Of a stretch of 64,000 bases of DNA, positions 28,724-38,100 are shown in pieces; position 1 is the stretch's first letter; the number at the start of each line of letters is the position of its first letter. The stretch covers positions 248,001 to 312,000 of the forward strand of contig NZ_RQFY01000012.1 in NCBI RefSeq assembly GCF_004769555.1. Direction: 5' to 3'. The position numbers and the translations under genes were made by a program. This stretch comes from Leptospira koniambonensis (GTDB lineage Bacteria > Spirochaetota > Leptospiria > Leptospirales > Leptospiraceae). The notes beneath the pieces were generated by a model that saw nothing but the letters and a program-made list of their open reading frames with translations, was not told where the DNA came from and searched no databases.

Positions 28724-30706
28724 ATGGAATCCAAGTTTAAGCAATATATCGTAACGGATTCCGCTACTCTTGCAGGAAGACTTTCGATCCTCCGTACCAA
28801 GATGTCGGCTGAGCTGATCAATCTGAAAGACTTTTTTGAGTCTAAAGAAATCAGAGATACTCCTCAGTTCGTAGACATTTTATTTTATATCTCCGACAAA
28901 ACTTTAGAGTCGGAACATAGTAAGATCAGAGAACAACTCAAGAATAATCCTCTAATACTAGCCCGGTTTATTTTGAACGCTGACCTTGGTTACGAAGGTT
29001 ATAAAAATACGGAAATCGAAGATGATCTGATTTTTGGAATATTGCCTGAGATCACTTCTGATCTTCATCTTTCTAAAACATTAGCAAACGGATTTTTGCA
29101 TCTGCATATGATCACGGATCAGTTTGATCTATTACATAAGATCAATACTGCAAAATATGAGATCAACAGATTGACCAGGATCGGTATCAGCTTAGCTAAC
29201 GAAAAAGATTTTGATAAACTTTTAAGAGAGATCTTATATAGTGCAAGAGAGATCTGTAATGCAGACTCAGGTTCCTTATATCTTGTAGAACAAGACGATA
29301 TAGGATTTATTCGAAATTTACGTTTTAAAATTTCAGCATTGAGCATTGATACAGAAGAATTCATTCTTCCGATCAATAAATCCAGTATTGCAGGTTATGT
29401 TGCGGAAACTGGTAAAGTCCTGAACATACAAGATGTTTATGATCTGCCTGCCGATGCAGAATTCTCTTTCAATAGTAATTTTGATATATTATCGAATTAT
29501 CATACAAAATCCATGTTAGTCGTTCCTATGAAAGGTCATAGGGGAGATGTAGTAGGTGTTCTTCAGCTCATTAACCGCAAAAGGAATTTTAGCCAGAAAT
29601 TGAGTGTAGAACAGATGAAAGGGGAGGAAATCCAACCTTTCGATGATTATTCCACTCAACTTGTGCTTGGAGTTGCGGGACAAGCAGCCGTAGCCATCCA
29701 AAACAATTATCTATTGAGAGAAATCGAAACATTATTCGAAGGATTTGTAACTGCATCAGTAAATGCGATCGAAGCCAGGGACCCAACCACAAGTGGTCAC
29801 TCTTTTAGAGTTGCTGTATTGACAGTTGGACTTGCGGAAACATTAGATCGAGTAGACTTCGGAAAATATAAGGAAACAAAATTTTCCAAAGAACAGCTCA
29901 AAGAGATCCGATACGCTTCTTTACTTCACGATTTCGGGAAGGTTGGAGTTCGAGAAAAAGTTTTGGTTAAGGCCAAAAAATTAGAAGATCTTGAGATCGG
30001 TCTGATTGATTGGAGATTCCGCTACTTAAAAAAAGATTTCGAATCTAAATTAAACTTAAGAAAAGTAGAATATTTAAAAAAACATGGACCTACAGGATAC
30101 ATAGATTTTGAAAAAGCGATAGAATTTGAGTTCAATGAAGAATGTAAAAGACTTACTTCTATGTTCCAGATCATCAGCCAGAGTAATGAACCTTCTATAT
30201 TAGAAGAAGCGAATTCTCAGTTTTTAGAAGAGATCGCCAAGATACAGTACATCACGACAGAAGGAGAAAATTTAGAACTTATCTCTCCTTATGAATTTGG
30301 ATTTTTAACCATCAAAAAAGGTTCTTTGGATTTTGATGAAAGAAAAGAGATTGAATCCCACGTAGAGCATACATTTCAGTTCCTAAGTAAGATCCCTTGG
30401 ACAAATGATCTAAAGATGGTGCCAACCATTGCACATGCTCACCACGAAAAATTAAATGGAACAGGATATCCAAGAGGACTTTCCGGAGAAGATATCCCGA
30501 TCCAATCTAGGATCATGACTATCTCAGATATATTCGATGCATTGACTGATCAAGATAGACCGTATAAAAAAGCGGTTCCTGTAGATAGAGCCTTGGACAT
30601 TTTAGAAATGGAAGCCAAGGAAAATCATTTGGATGGAGATCTATTAAAAGTATTCGTAGAGTCCAAGGTCTGGGAAAAATTAAACCACCAAGGACATCTT
30701 AAATAA
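28724..30706 (+). CDS. GAF-domain HD-GYP phosphodiesterase, probable c-di-GMP hydrolase
   Basis: A 660-residue signalling protein. A GAF sensor domain spans about 150-345 ([23 protein letters not shown]). The HD module starts near 348 ([15 protein letters not shown]) with metal-binding [10 protein letters not shown] at about 403 and [14 protein letters not shown] at about 572, the HD-GYP signature. The gap between HDFGK and HHE is about 170 residues, roughly 100 longer than usual. HD-GYP enzymes hydrolyse c-di-GMP. The N-terminal 140 residues are of unknown type. The gene stands alone after the patatin gene. Confidence 0.88.
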   Translation: MESKFKQYIVTDSATLAGRLSILRTKMSAELINLKDFFESKEIRDTPQFVDILFYISDKTLESEHSKIREQLKNNPLILARFILNADLGYEGYKNTEIEDDLIFGILPEITSDLHLSKTLANGFLHLHMITDQFDLLHKINTAKYEINRLTRIGISLANEKDFDKLLREILYSAREICNADSGSLYLVEQDDIGFIRNLRFKISALSIDTEEFILPINKSSIAGYVAETGKVLNIQDVYDLPADAEFSFNSNFDILSNYHTKSMLVVPMKGHRGDVVGVLQLINRKRNFSQKLSVEQMKGEEIQPFDDYSTQLVLGVAGQAAVAIQNNYLLREIETLFEGFVTASVNAIEARDPTTSGHSFRVAVLTVGLAETLDRVDFGKYKETKFSKEQLKEIRYASLLHDFGKVGVREKVLVKAKKLEDLEIGLIDWRFRYLKKDFESKLNLRKVEYLKKHGPTGYIDFEKAIEFEFNEECKRLTSMFQIISQSNEPSILEEANSQFLEEIAKIQYITTEGENLELISPYEFGFLTIKKGSLDFDERKEIESHVEHTFQFLSKIPWTNDLKMVPTIAHAHHEKLNGTGYPRGLSGEDIPIQSRIMTISDIFDALTDQDRPYKKAVPVDRALDILEMEAKENHLDGDLLKVFVESKVWEKLNHQGHLK

Positions 30707-30708
30707 AT

Positions 30709-32058
30709 CTAAGGTTCCTCTCTGGTCCAATCGGAGACTAATTTTAAAAAATGTTCTCCTCTTTCTTCAAAGTTTTTATATAGATCAAAACTTGCACAAG
30801 CTGGTGAAAATATTACAGACGAAACTCTTGCTCTTCCTGAACGCACTGCAGTTTTGATTTGAGAAAAACCTTCTTCCAAATTATCCGCTAATATTAAATG
30901 AGCACCTAGGATAGGAGAGATCACTGGAGCCCAGGTCTCCCTTGCTTCTCCGATCAATAAAACCCATCCGACTCCTGTGGCCAAAAATTCTTTCAGAGGT
31001 CCTAAAGGTTCAGCTTTTGGTCTTCCACCTAAAATAAGAAAGGTCCCTTTTTTGTCCTTCCAAGTGTTTAAACCGGCAAGCATACTATGAAGGTTCGTAG
31101 ATTTGGAATCATTGATAAAAGAAATACCTGCCGCTTTTCCTGCATGTTGGAAACGATGAGGAAGTCCTTTAAAAGTCCCAATTAGGTTTTGGATATGCTC
31201 CGGTTTAGCACCGATAGCTTCTGAGGCTAGGATAGAAGCTGCCAGATTATCTAAATTATGACCGCCTGGGAGAGGAAAGTTTTTAGCATCATAAATTGCT
31301 TTTGCAGTTTTGATTGTTCTTTCTTCTTCCGAGATGATCGCATCATTTCCTGATTCTCTGCCGAAGACCAAAATTTTACAAGACCATCCCAATATCTGGA
31401 TTCTTTCTTTAAAAAGTTTAGAACTGGTCACAAGAGTATGACGAGGGTTAGTGGAATCTACAATTCGAGTTTTTGCTGCAAAATAATTATCTAAATTTTT
31501 ATGCCTTTCTAAATGATCCGAGGCAAGATTTAATATTACAGATACGTTAAGTTCTAAAGGACCAGAATCTTCTAACTGATAGCTAGAAAGTTCCAACACT
31601 GAAAGTGGAACCGGTTTTAGACAAAAATCGCTGAAGGCCAAACCAATATTTCCACCTGCAGTCGCTCCAGGAAAATCTTCAGAAACTAAATGAGTAGTCA
31701 GAGAAGTTGTCGTGGATTTTCCGTCTGTGCCTGTTACTCCTATCAATTTTCCGGAATAGAATGCTCTTGCTAATTCAACTTCGGAAACTACTGGGATCGC
31801 GAGAGAATTTGCTTGGGAAATTACAGAATGAGAAGGAGAAATGCCTGGACTTTTTATGATGAGTGCGATTGGAAGAAGGTCAGCTAAGATTACATCTTCG
31901 CCTACGAACGTTACATTTGAATCTGGCACGGCTTCCGAATTACAAAGAACGGCATTCGCCTGTCTCTCTTTCAAGAGTCGGAGAGCCGCCATGCCGGAAA
32001 CTCCCCCGCCGAGAACCAGGACTCTTTGGCCTAATAAGGAGGTAGGAAAATTCTTCAT
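30709..32058 (-). CDS. murD: UDP-N-acetylmuramoyl-L-alanine--D-glutamate ligase
   Basis: Adds D-glutamate to UDP-MurNAc-L-Ala in peptidoglycan synthesis. The N-terminal LVLGGGVSGMAALRLL nucleotide-binding loop is followed by the Mur-ligase P-loop GVTGTDGKSTTTSL (about 107-120), AGGNIG (about 138), the SSYQLED segment with NLASDHLERH, and FINDSKSTN near residue 305. At 449 residues, normal length. It is separate from the dcw cluster here and diverges from the STAS gene. Confidence 0.96.
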   Translation of the reverse strand: MKNFPTSLLGQRVLVLGGGVSGMAALRLLKERQANAVLCNSEAVPDSNVTFVGEDVILADLLPIALIIKSPGISPSHSVISQANSLAIPVVSEVELARAFYSGKLIGVTGTDGKSTTTSLTTHLVSEDFPGATAGGNIGLAFSDFCLKPVPLSVLELSSYQLEDSGPLELNVSVILNLASDHLERHKNLDNYFAAKTRIVDSTNPRHTLVTSSKLFKERIQILGWSCKILVFGRESGNDAIISEEERTIKTAKAIYDAKNFPLPGGHNLDNLAASILASEAIGAKPEHIQNLIGTFKGLPHRFQHAGKAAGISFINDSKSTNLHSMLAGLNTWKDKKGTFLILGGRPKAEPLGPLKEFLATGVGWVLLIGEARETWAPVISPILGAHLILADNLEEGFSQIKTAVRSGRARVSSVIFSPACASFDLYKNFEERGEHFLKLVSDWTREEP

Positions 32059-32072
32059 CTTGGGGAACTTGG

Positions 32073-32101
32073 TTGACAGGCTATTTTTTGCATCGAGAAT
32101 T
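32073..32101 (+). promoter_or_regulatory. Candidate sigma-70-type promoter for the STAS-trpC pair
   Basis: A perfect TTGACA (32073-32078) with a weak -10 AGAATT (32096-32101) at 17-base spacing lies 30 bases before the STAS start. The -10 fit is poor, so this is tentative. Confidence 0.35.
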
Positions 32102-32131
32102 GTCTCTAAATTATCGCTAGGGTAGGTTCCT

Positions 32132-32470
32132 TTGCTCGATCATAAGGTACAGGACGGAGTTCTAATAGTTTACCTCAAGGGACGTTTGGACGTTTCCATC
32201 GCAAACGAGGTGGAAGAAAATCTGAACGATCTAATCGATAACCAAGGACATACCAGGGTTATTCTGAACATGCAAGACGTAGATTATATGTCTTCATCCG
32301 GATTCAGGGCTTGTATTTCTACACTCAGAAAATTGAACGCAAAAGAAGGCGGTCTCAAAATTTGTGGGATCAAACCGGCGGTTAAAAGAATTTTCGATGT
32401 GATCGAACTTACTTCTTTATTTGATATCCGCGAAACTGAGGACGAGGCGCTTCGAACCTTTCGTGCATAA
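32132..32470 (+). CDS. STAS-domain anti-sigma-factor antagonist
   Basis: A 112-residue SpoIIAA-like protein. The STAS core is seen in VLIVYLKGRLDVSIANEVEE, and the DYMSSSGFRACIST segment holds the regulatory serine (S57 or S58), normally phosphorylated by an anti-sigma kinase. When dephosphorylated, such proteins bind the kinase and free a sigma factor. No kinase or phosphatase is adjacent, so the partner lies elsewhere. The start is TTG with an AGG seven bases upstream. trpC follows three bases after the stop. Confidence 0.88.
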   Translation: MLDHKVQDGVLIVYLKGRLDVSIANEVEENLNDLIDNQGHTRVILNMQDVDYMSSSGFRACISTLRKLNAKEGGLKICGIKPAVKRIFDVIELTSLFDIRETEDEALRTFRA

Positions 32471-32473
32471 CCG

Positions 32474-33226
32474 ATGATGGCATTACATCGGGTTCTCCAA
32501 GAAATCGTAGAAGAAAAAAAAAGGGAAATCGAAAGTATTCCCGAATATAAACCTGCTCCATTTTCTGGAGTGGGTTTGTGGCAATCTCTACGTTCTCGCA
32601 AATTTTCAATCATCTCAGAATGTAAAAAAATGAGTCCTTCTTCCGGCATCATCCGGCAAGAATACGACGCAGTTTCTATCGCAAAAACTTATTCAGAATG
32701 TGGAGCTACTGCGATCTCAGTTCTCACTGATAAAAAATTTTTTGGCGGATCCCTTGAAGATCTCAAAAATGTTTCTTCTCAGGTCAATATACCTATATTA
32801 AGAAAAGATTTTATAATAGATACAAAACAAGTAGCTGAAGCTCGAGAATTTGGAGCAGCCGCGATCCTTCTTATTGTTCGTATACTTACACCTGAAAAAC
32901 TCACTGAACTGATCAAAGAAGCCAAAAAATATAATATGGATGTTCTTACAGAGATCCATACAGAAGAAGAAGCAATCATCGCTACGAAAGCAGGAGCGAA
33001 TATTGTTGGGATCAATACTAGAGATCTGGACGATTTTAGCATTCATCAGGATCTGGTTCCTAAGGTAGCTTCTAAACTTTCTCCTAATATAGTGAAAGTA
33101 GGAGAATCCGGGGTCAAAAGTAAGGCTGACTTGGACGAATTTCGTTCCCATGTGGACGCTGCACTTATCGGGACCTATTTTATGGAAAAGTCAGATATCC
33201 GTAAAGCCTGGCTGGAACTTTTCTGA
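32474..33226 (+). CDS. trpC: Indole-3-glycerol-phosphate synthase
   Basis: Closes the indole ring in tryptophan biosynthesis. The 250-residue TIM barrel has the family motif [11 protein letters not shown] (about 51-61, catalytic Lys and Glu), [19 protein letters not shown] and [12 protein letters not shown]. The start may be either of two adjacent ATGs (32474 or 32477). It sits alone with the STAS gene rather than with other trp genes. No frame problem seen. Confidence 0.95.
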   Translation: MMALHRVLQEIVEEKKREIESIPEYKPAPFSGVGLWQSLRSRKFSIISECKKMSPSSGIIRQEYDAVSIAKTYSECGATAISVLTDKKFFGGSLEDLKNVSSQVNIPILRKDFIIDTKQVAEAREFGAAAILLIVRILTPEKLTELIKEAKKYNMDVLTEIHTEEEAIIATKAGANIVGINTRDLDDFSIHQDLVPKVASKLSPNIVKVGESGVKSKADLDEFRSHVDAALIGTYFMEKSDIRKAWLELF

Positions 33227-33338
33227 GTTTGGGTTTTCACAAAAACTTTTATAATATTCAAAAATTAGAATATACCTAAAAAAGTTTGGGCGGCTCTTCG
33301 CTTTGCTCAGACCAGGCTACTGCGGGTTCGCGCATACG

Positions 33339-33387
33339 CGCTCATCCGGCAAGCCGGACTAGCGCCCTGCGTATCCTTGCCGCGGGC
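33339..33387 (+). repeat. Dispersed GC-rich repeat, second copy
   Basis: Contains CCGGC-aa-GCCGG. It matches, in the opposite orientation, the block at 19503-19555. The two stems differ but remain paired in both copies. Confidence 0.6.
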
Positions 33388-33398
33388 TGCAAGTTTTG

Positions 33399-33483
33399 CA
33401 CGCAGAGTCGCGAAGCCGCAGAGAATTTTTGTAGTAATTTCCAATATCACAATATTCCCTCCGCGTCTTTGCGCCTCTGCGTG
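33399..33483. repeat. Foldback element with 25-base arms
   Basis: The arms at 33399-33423 and 33459-33483 are inverted complements with four mismatches (CACGCAGAG at one end, CTCTGCGTG at the other), around an AT-rich centre. The right arm recurs as a solo copy at 52926-52950 with 23 of 25 bases identical. Confidence 0.65.
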
Positions 33484-33505
33484 ATTTTACCGCCCTAATT
33501 TTCTA

Positions 33506-33517
33506 AAACGTACGTTT
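33506..33517. promoter_or_regulatory. AACGTACGTT-type palindrome upstream of the TMEM43-like gene
   Basis: AAACGTACGTTT, a perfect 12-base palindrome about 110 bases before the start. Related palindromes lie at 34810-34821 and 34907-34920. It could be a repressor operator; the regulator is unknown. Confidence 0.5.
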
Positions 33518-33627
33518 GGAGAACGGATCTTCTTCTTTTCGGATTGGAAAAAAGATATTGCCTAACGAATTGTGTGGAATGTAGAATGCCCTTTCGTCTT
33601 TTTTAAGGCCAGTTGGGAGGTTTTTAC

Positions 33628-34701
33628 ATGGCGTTTGAAGAATCAGGGGAAGGTTCGAGCATATTCGGATCGATTGGTGACTCGTTCAAAGGAATGTTGA
33701 CTGGGGTAGTTTTATTCCCTCTTTCCTTATATTTGATATTTCAAGTGGAAACTTGTGAACAAGCAAGTGCGGCTCTCAAAGGTGCATTACCTGCATCCCA
33801 AGCAAAACCTGGGATTGCGTCTTATGTTACGGGTAAATTGAGCGCTGATGCATTGGGTGGAGAATTCGTAAAACCTGGAAAGTATATTTCCTATTCTCAA
33901 TCTTCCGAAGTATACGCTTGGGAAGAAACTAGCAAAGAAGATTCTAAAACCAAAAAAACAATCTATGATTGTGAATTGGATTGGATCTCTTCTCCTAAAA
34001 ATCCTAGAAATTTCAAAGATCCTGCATGTAAGTCTAAACCTTTTTACCAGGCTACTGTAAGGGATAGTGACCCTCTCTTTGCTTCCGACGGGAAAATTAA
34101 AACCGACGAAGGCAAAACCTATAGCGTGAATTTAAGCAAAGTGGATCTAACTTCTGCGGTACCTTCTGTGAGCCCAGGATCAGCGGAGTTGGTAAAAGGA
34201 ATTGCTGAAGGGGATTATATCTACCTATCTCAAAAATGTGCAAGCAACCAAACTGAAGGTTGTGAAAGGGTCAGTGTATCTCTTGTCCCAGTTCCGGAAG
34301 AAAATATGACTTTCGTGGGATCAGTGAACGGAAACTCGATTGGTCAATTTATTAGCGAAGAAGGTAATAAATTTTTAAATGCCTCTGTGGGTGATTTCCA
34401 ATCCACAATGAAGGACATCCAAAGCGATGATAATACAATGAAATGGATCATGAGAGCTGGTTGTTTTATCGCTATGTGGGTAAGTTTTAATCTTCTTGCG
34501 GGACCTTTACTTTCTCTTTTAAGTTTTATTCCTCTTGTGGGAGAATTTGGCAAAACCGCTCTTTCTCTAGTATTCGGAGTTGTGGCTTTCGTAATTACTG
34601 CGATTACCATTCTTCTTGTGAAGTTCTGGTATATTTGGTTAATATTGGGACTTGCTGCGATAGGTTACGCTATATACAAAAAGAAAGCGGCAACCGCTTA
34701 A
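33628..34701 (+). CDS. TMEM43-family membrane protein
   Basis: A 357-residue protein. The start is ATG 33628 with GGGAGG upstream; an upstream in-frame start at 33613 lacks a ribosome binding site. One transmembrane helix lies near residue 25-40 (MLTGVVLFPLSLYLIF). A soluble region of about 230 residues with several cysteines follows, then a C-terminal membrane module of three or four helices (CFIAMWVSFNLLAGPLLSLL, LVFGVVAFVITAITILLVKF, WLILGLAAIGYAIY). This layout and the VVLFPLSLYLIF start fit the TMEM43/LUMA family, whose bacterial function is unknown. A strong terminator follows. Confidence 0.78.
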   Translation: MAFEESGEGSSIFGSIGDSFKGMLTGVVLFPLSLYLIFQVETCEQASAALKGALPASQAKPGIASYVTGKLSADALGGEFVKPGKYISYSQSSEVYAWEETSKEDSKTKKTIYDCELDWISSPKNPRNFKDPACKSKPFYQATVRDSDPLFASDGKIKTDEGKTYSVNLSKVDLTSAVPSVSPGSAELVKGIAEGDYIYLSQKCASNQTEGCERVSVSLVPVPEENMTFVGSVNGNSIGQFISEEGNKFLNASVGDFQSTMKDIQSDDNTMKWIMRAGCFIAMWVSFNLLAGPLLSLLSFIPLVGEFGKTALSLVFGVVAFVITAITILLVKFWYIWLILGLAAIGYAIYKKKAATA

Positions 34702-34726
34702 CTTACATATTCAAAATGTAATAAAG

Positions 34727-34757
34727 AAAAAGGCCGAGAATTTCTCGGCCTTTTTTA
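34727..34757 (+). terminator. Rho-independent terminator after the TMEM43-like gene
   Basis: The stem AGGCCGAGA / TCTCGGCCT is flanked by A5 and T6, giving a classic bidirectional-looking hairpin. Confidence 0.92.
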
Positions 34758-35126
34758 TTTTCTGTGGCTTTCGAGACCACTCATTGTAAATAAAAACTTT
34801 CCAAAAATTAAACGTGCGTTTACTCGAAAGCTAGATTAAATCATGATTTAGAACATGATTTTAAGTAGTATTCTTGAGAAATAAGAGGCGTATAAGGGCT
34901 TTAAAAATAACGTACGTTATCCTAAAAATCATCAATTATAGTGAAAAAAATCCTTGTCTATACCGTTATAGTATGTACCAGTATAGCGATCGATACACGA
35001 TTAGAACAATTGATATAAAAAAAGATTGAAGGTTTTTTAGAACCACGGTATAAATAGAAGCCGTTCTGGTTCTAAAAAATAACAATTGTTCAAAAAAGCG
35101 AACATAGACCCAGAGAGGTTTAAGGG
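34758..35126 (+). promoter_or_regulatory. Palindrome-rich regulatory region of the giant-lipoprotein operon
   Basis: This AT-rich gap of nearly 370 bases has no gene. It holds AAACGTGCGTTT (34810-34821, one base from perfect), TAAATCATGATTTA (34837-34850) and ATAACGTACGTTAT (34907-34920). There is also a long inverted repeat with 13-base arms TTTTTTAGAACCA / TGGTTCTAAAAAA (35033-35045 and 35067-35079), and AACAATTGTT (35081-35090). The next gene's ribosome binding site follows. The density of operator-like palindromes suggests tight control by more than one regulator; none is identified. Confidence 0.55.
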
Positions 35127-38100
35127 ATGAAGATGCTGCCAATAGGAGAACTTACAGGGGAGAATAGTCGCCTCTTAGTTTTTAAGAAAAATATAATTTT
35201 CATTTCTCTTATATTATCATTATCCGCGGCCTGCTCTCATGCTGGAACGGATAAAAACGGAATTTCTCAATTTTCGGATAATACTGATGACTACAAAGGT
35301 GTTTCTTTATTCAGTTTTTTGAATCCTTATCCAGTGGTGAAAAGTTTTTTCACCACTTTGGACCCAGTTGGCTTCAATGAGGCCTTGGGCGATTCACTCT
35401 CCCAAGCTCCAAGACAGGACAATTTAGGCACAATTCGCGCCCTAGAATCTGCTATGTTGCAGAGTAGAACCAGCGTCCAAACACTTTCTTTGGGCCTTGC
35501 AGACGTGATCGAAAAGATGCAAACTTCGAATCCTGCTGCATATTCTTCAATCCAGCCGGTTTTTGAAAAGATCCGTCATTATAAAAAACCTGTGGTTCGT
35601 AATCTAATGCCTCTTGGTGCGAACCAACTTTTGATCGAATATAATACAAAATCTGCGAATCAGATCGCTACTTCTATCCATGATACTGCTGATCTTTTGG
35701 TAGATCCTGATACTGTAGATACTCTTCATGATATAGAAGATTTTCTTTATAAAGGATTACGTAAAAATACTACATTCCGCACAGGAGTGGAGAATTTGTT
35801 AGGAGGATTTTTTGCTCCTTCTCTGCTTACTGATCGTACTTTAAAAGAAGGTTTTATCTCTCTCGTTTATGATTTCGGCGAGATGATGTATAAAGCTGCT
35901 GGATTTGAGGATCAGATGACTCCTCAAACTTCATTTAAGAATTTTATAATAAACGCCGAGAACTTTTTCACAGCGAATACTGTTTCTCCTGCGGAGCCCA
36001 GCGCTAACGAATATTCTACAAACGCAGCTTATAATTCTCCAGGAGGCGGTTTAAAACCTGCTGAATTAAGAACAATGTTGCGAGATCTATTCGTAACGAT
36101 TAAGGGATTAATTTTTGCGCAAGGAGATGTAACTGTAAACGTTCTGAAAGAAACCGCTAAGAATGCATATTTATTAGATTTTATGCGTAATTCTTCCGGT
36201 TCCAGCCAGACTTTTAGAGATCTTTTACAGTTAGATGGTGATGGAAGAAATCGCCAAACGGATGTGGAAAGCCGTCCACTTTCTTCTCTTGAGACTCTAT
36301 TTATTGTTCTTACACTTGCTGATAATTACGGTTACAGATGGAATCCAGCCCAAACAACTCACAATGCTCTAACGGATACTGGACCTTTTACTACTGGAGG
36401 AGAATTAACTTTAGGTGATGCAATGTTCAGTATGGGATCTGTTATTGGATCCGGAGATTCATTCAATTTTAAGAATATTACAGAATTGAGCCGCACTAGT
36501 TCCAAGGTATTTAGAGACGGTTCAATTTATAAAATAGGTTTTAATACTAGAGTTCTTTCTATCTTAGAAGCTCCTTCTCGTGGAGAGGCTCAACAAATTA
36601 CAGATCCTGCTTCGGAAGCAACATTCGATAAATTATATAATAAAACAATTCCTTGGATGTTGGATTGGATCGTTAAGGTTACCTTAGAAGGTTATGGTCC
36701 TTATTATAGCCAAACAGACGGTGGAGGACAACCTTTAGCTCCGAATGGAAATCCTTTGCAATACCAACCTAGTTGGAATACTTCCAAATATTATGTGCAA
36801 ATCGATCCAGGAACAGGCGGAGAGAGAAGGATTTATCTTGGCGGCGTGGATCAAACCGCTGCTTCTGCTGTACTCACCAATAAAGGTTATTATTCAATAA
36901 CTGAAACGGCTCCTGCTCCAATACAAGTTGCGAGTGCAGAAGAAGCATTTTATAAAAATCTGCAATGGTTATTATACGAAAAAAGATTCGTAGCAGTTCT
37001 TCCTGTAAGAGCTAAGTTAGCCGCAACAGTAACTTACCAAGAAGCATTATTTATTACAGCGATCGGAAACGGGATCATGGGAATGATGAATCTCAGCCCG
37101 AATTGTGGTCCTCTAAAAGATGATTGCACAAACTTCAATGGGTTTTGGCAGAAAAAAGGAACTCCTCTTAAAACTTTTGATTCAAGTACACAAGCAGGAC
37201 CATGGGTAGTTCAAGATACAAATCTGCAGGATTTATCTAATGAACCTGGCGACGCAGTTTTCTTTGTAGAAGGCTGGGGATACGGTTTAGCAGGTAACGA
37301 AGGTTTTCAAGTTACTGCAGTATATTCTGCATTATTCCCTCTTTTAATTCCTGATCCAACTACTGTATATGGAATGATCCCTCCTGTAGTATCTCAAAAT
37401 GCCGGTGTGATCAAACAACTCGGTTTCTTGGGAACTACTGATACTACTGCTTCTCAAGTAAATGCTAACTGGAATAAAAGAAATCGTCTGACTCCTTTCA
37501 TTGTGGCGTTGGCAAAAGCTCTCGGAGACGATGCTAAGGACTCGGCGAATAGACCACTGGGAAAAAATCCTTATAAACTATTTACTGGTCTTGCGGAGAT
37601 ATTCTCTCGTCCTTATGTTTATTATGGCCCAGACCAAACTTACGGACCTAATGGAGTATATGACTCTAATGTAAGTCCGATCCAAGGGACAGGAATTCCT
37701 TCTCCGGGACCTTCTTTTATTCAAATTAGGACTGTAGGAATTAGTTCCGGTATCCGGAATCCTAAAGCTACTCCAGTAGAATACAAACCTTCTAAAAATT
37801 ACAGAACTCTCTTAAGTGTTTTGATAGAAGGAACTTCTACACCTACAAGCACCGATCGTAACCGTATGACGGACGGTCCTTTGGATCTATTAAGTAAAAC
37901 TGATATTCTTTCTGGGCTTATCAAGTTCACTACAAATCTGGGAGATCCTGCGAAGGCTGATGCGAGAGATAAGATCATGGACGGTCTTTCTGGGATCTTG
38001 AATCAAACAAAACTTTGGTCAGACTGTGGTGGAGAAGCAAATTTCCAAACCAACTGCCCGAACCAATTCGCTATTGATGAAGGGATTGATTGGTTAGTAT

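Larger units (their letters stand above)
33227..33627. other. Gene-free repeat island between trpC and the TMEM43-like gene
   Basis: It holds two kinds of GC-rich repeat (33339-33387 and 33399-33483), a 12-base palindrome (33506-33517) and the leader of the next gene, which has a GGGAGG ribosome binding site. A 70-residue ORF here reads through the repeats and is not credible. Confidence 0.6.

Noticed and set aside
33286..33498. A 70-codon ORF in the repeat island
   Set aside because: Entirely within GC-rich repeats; typical of spurious genes over such elements.
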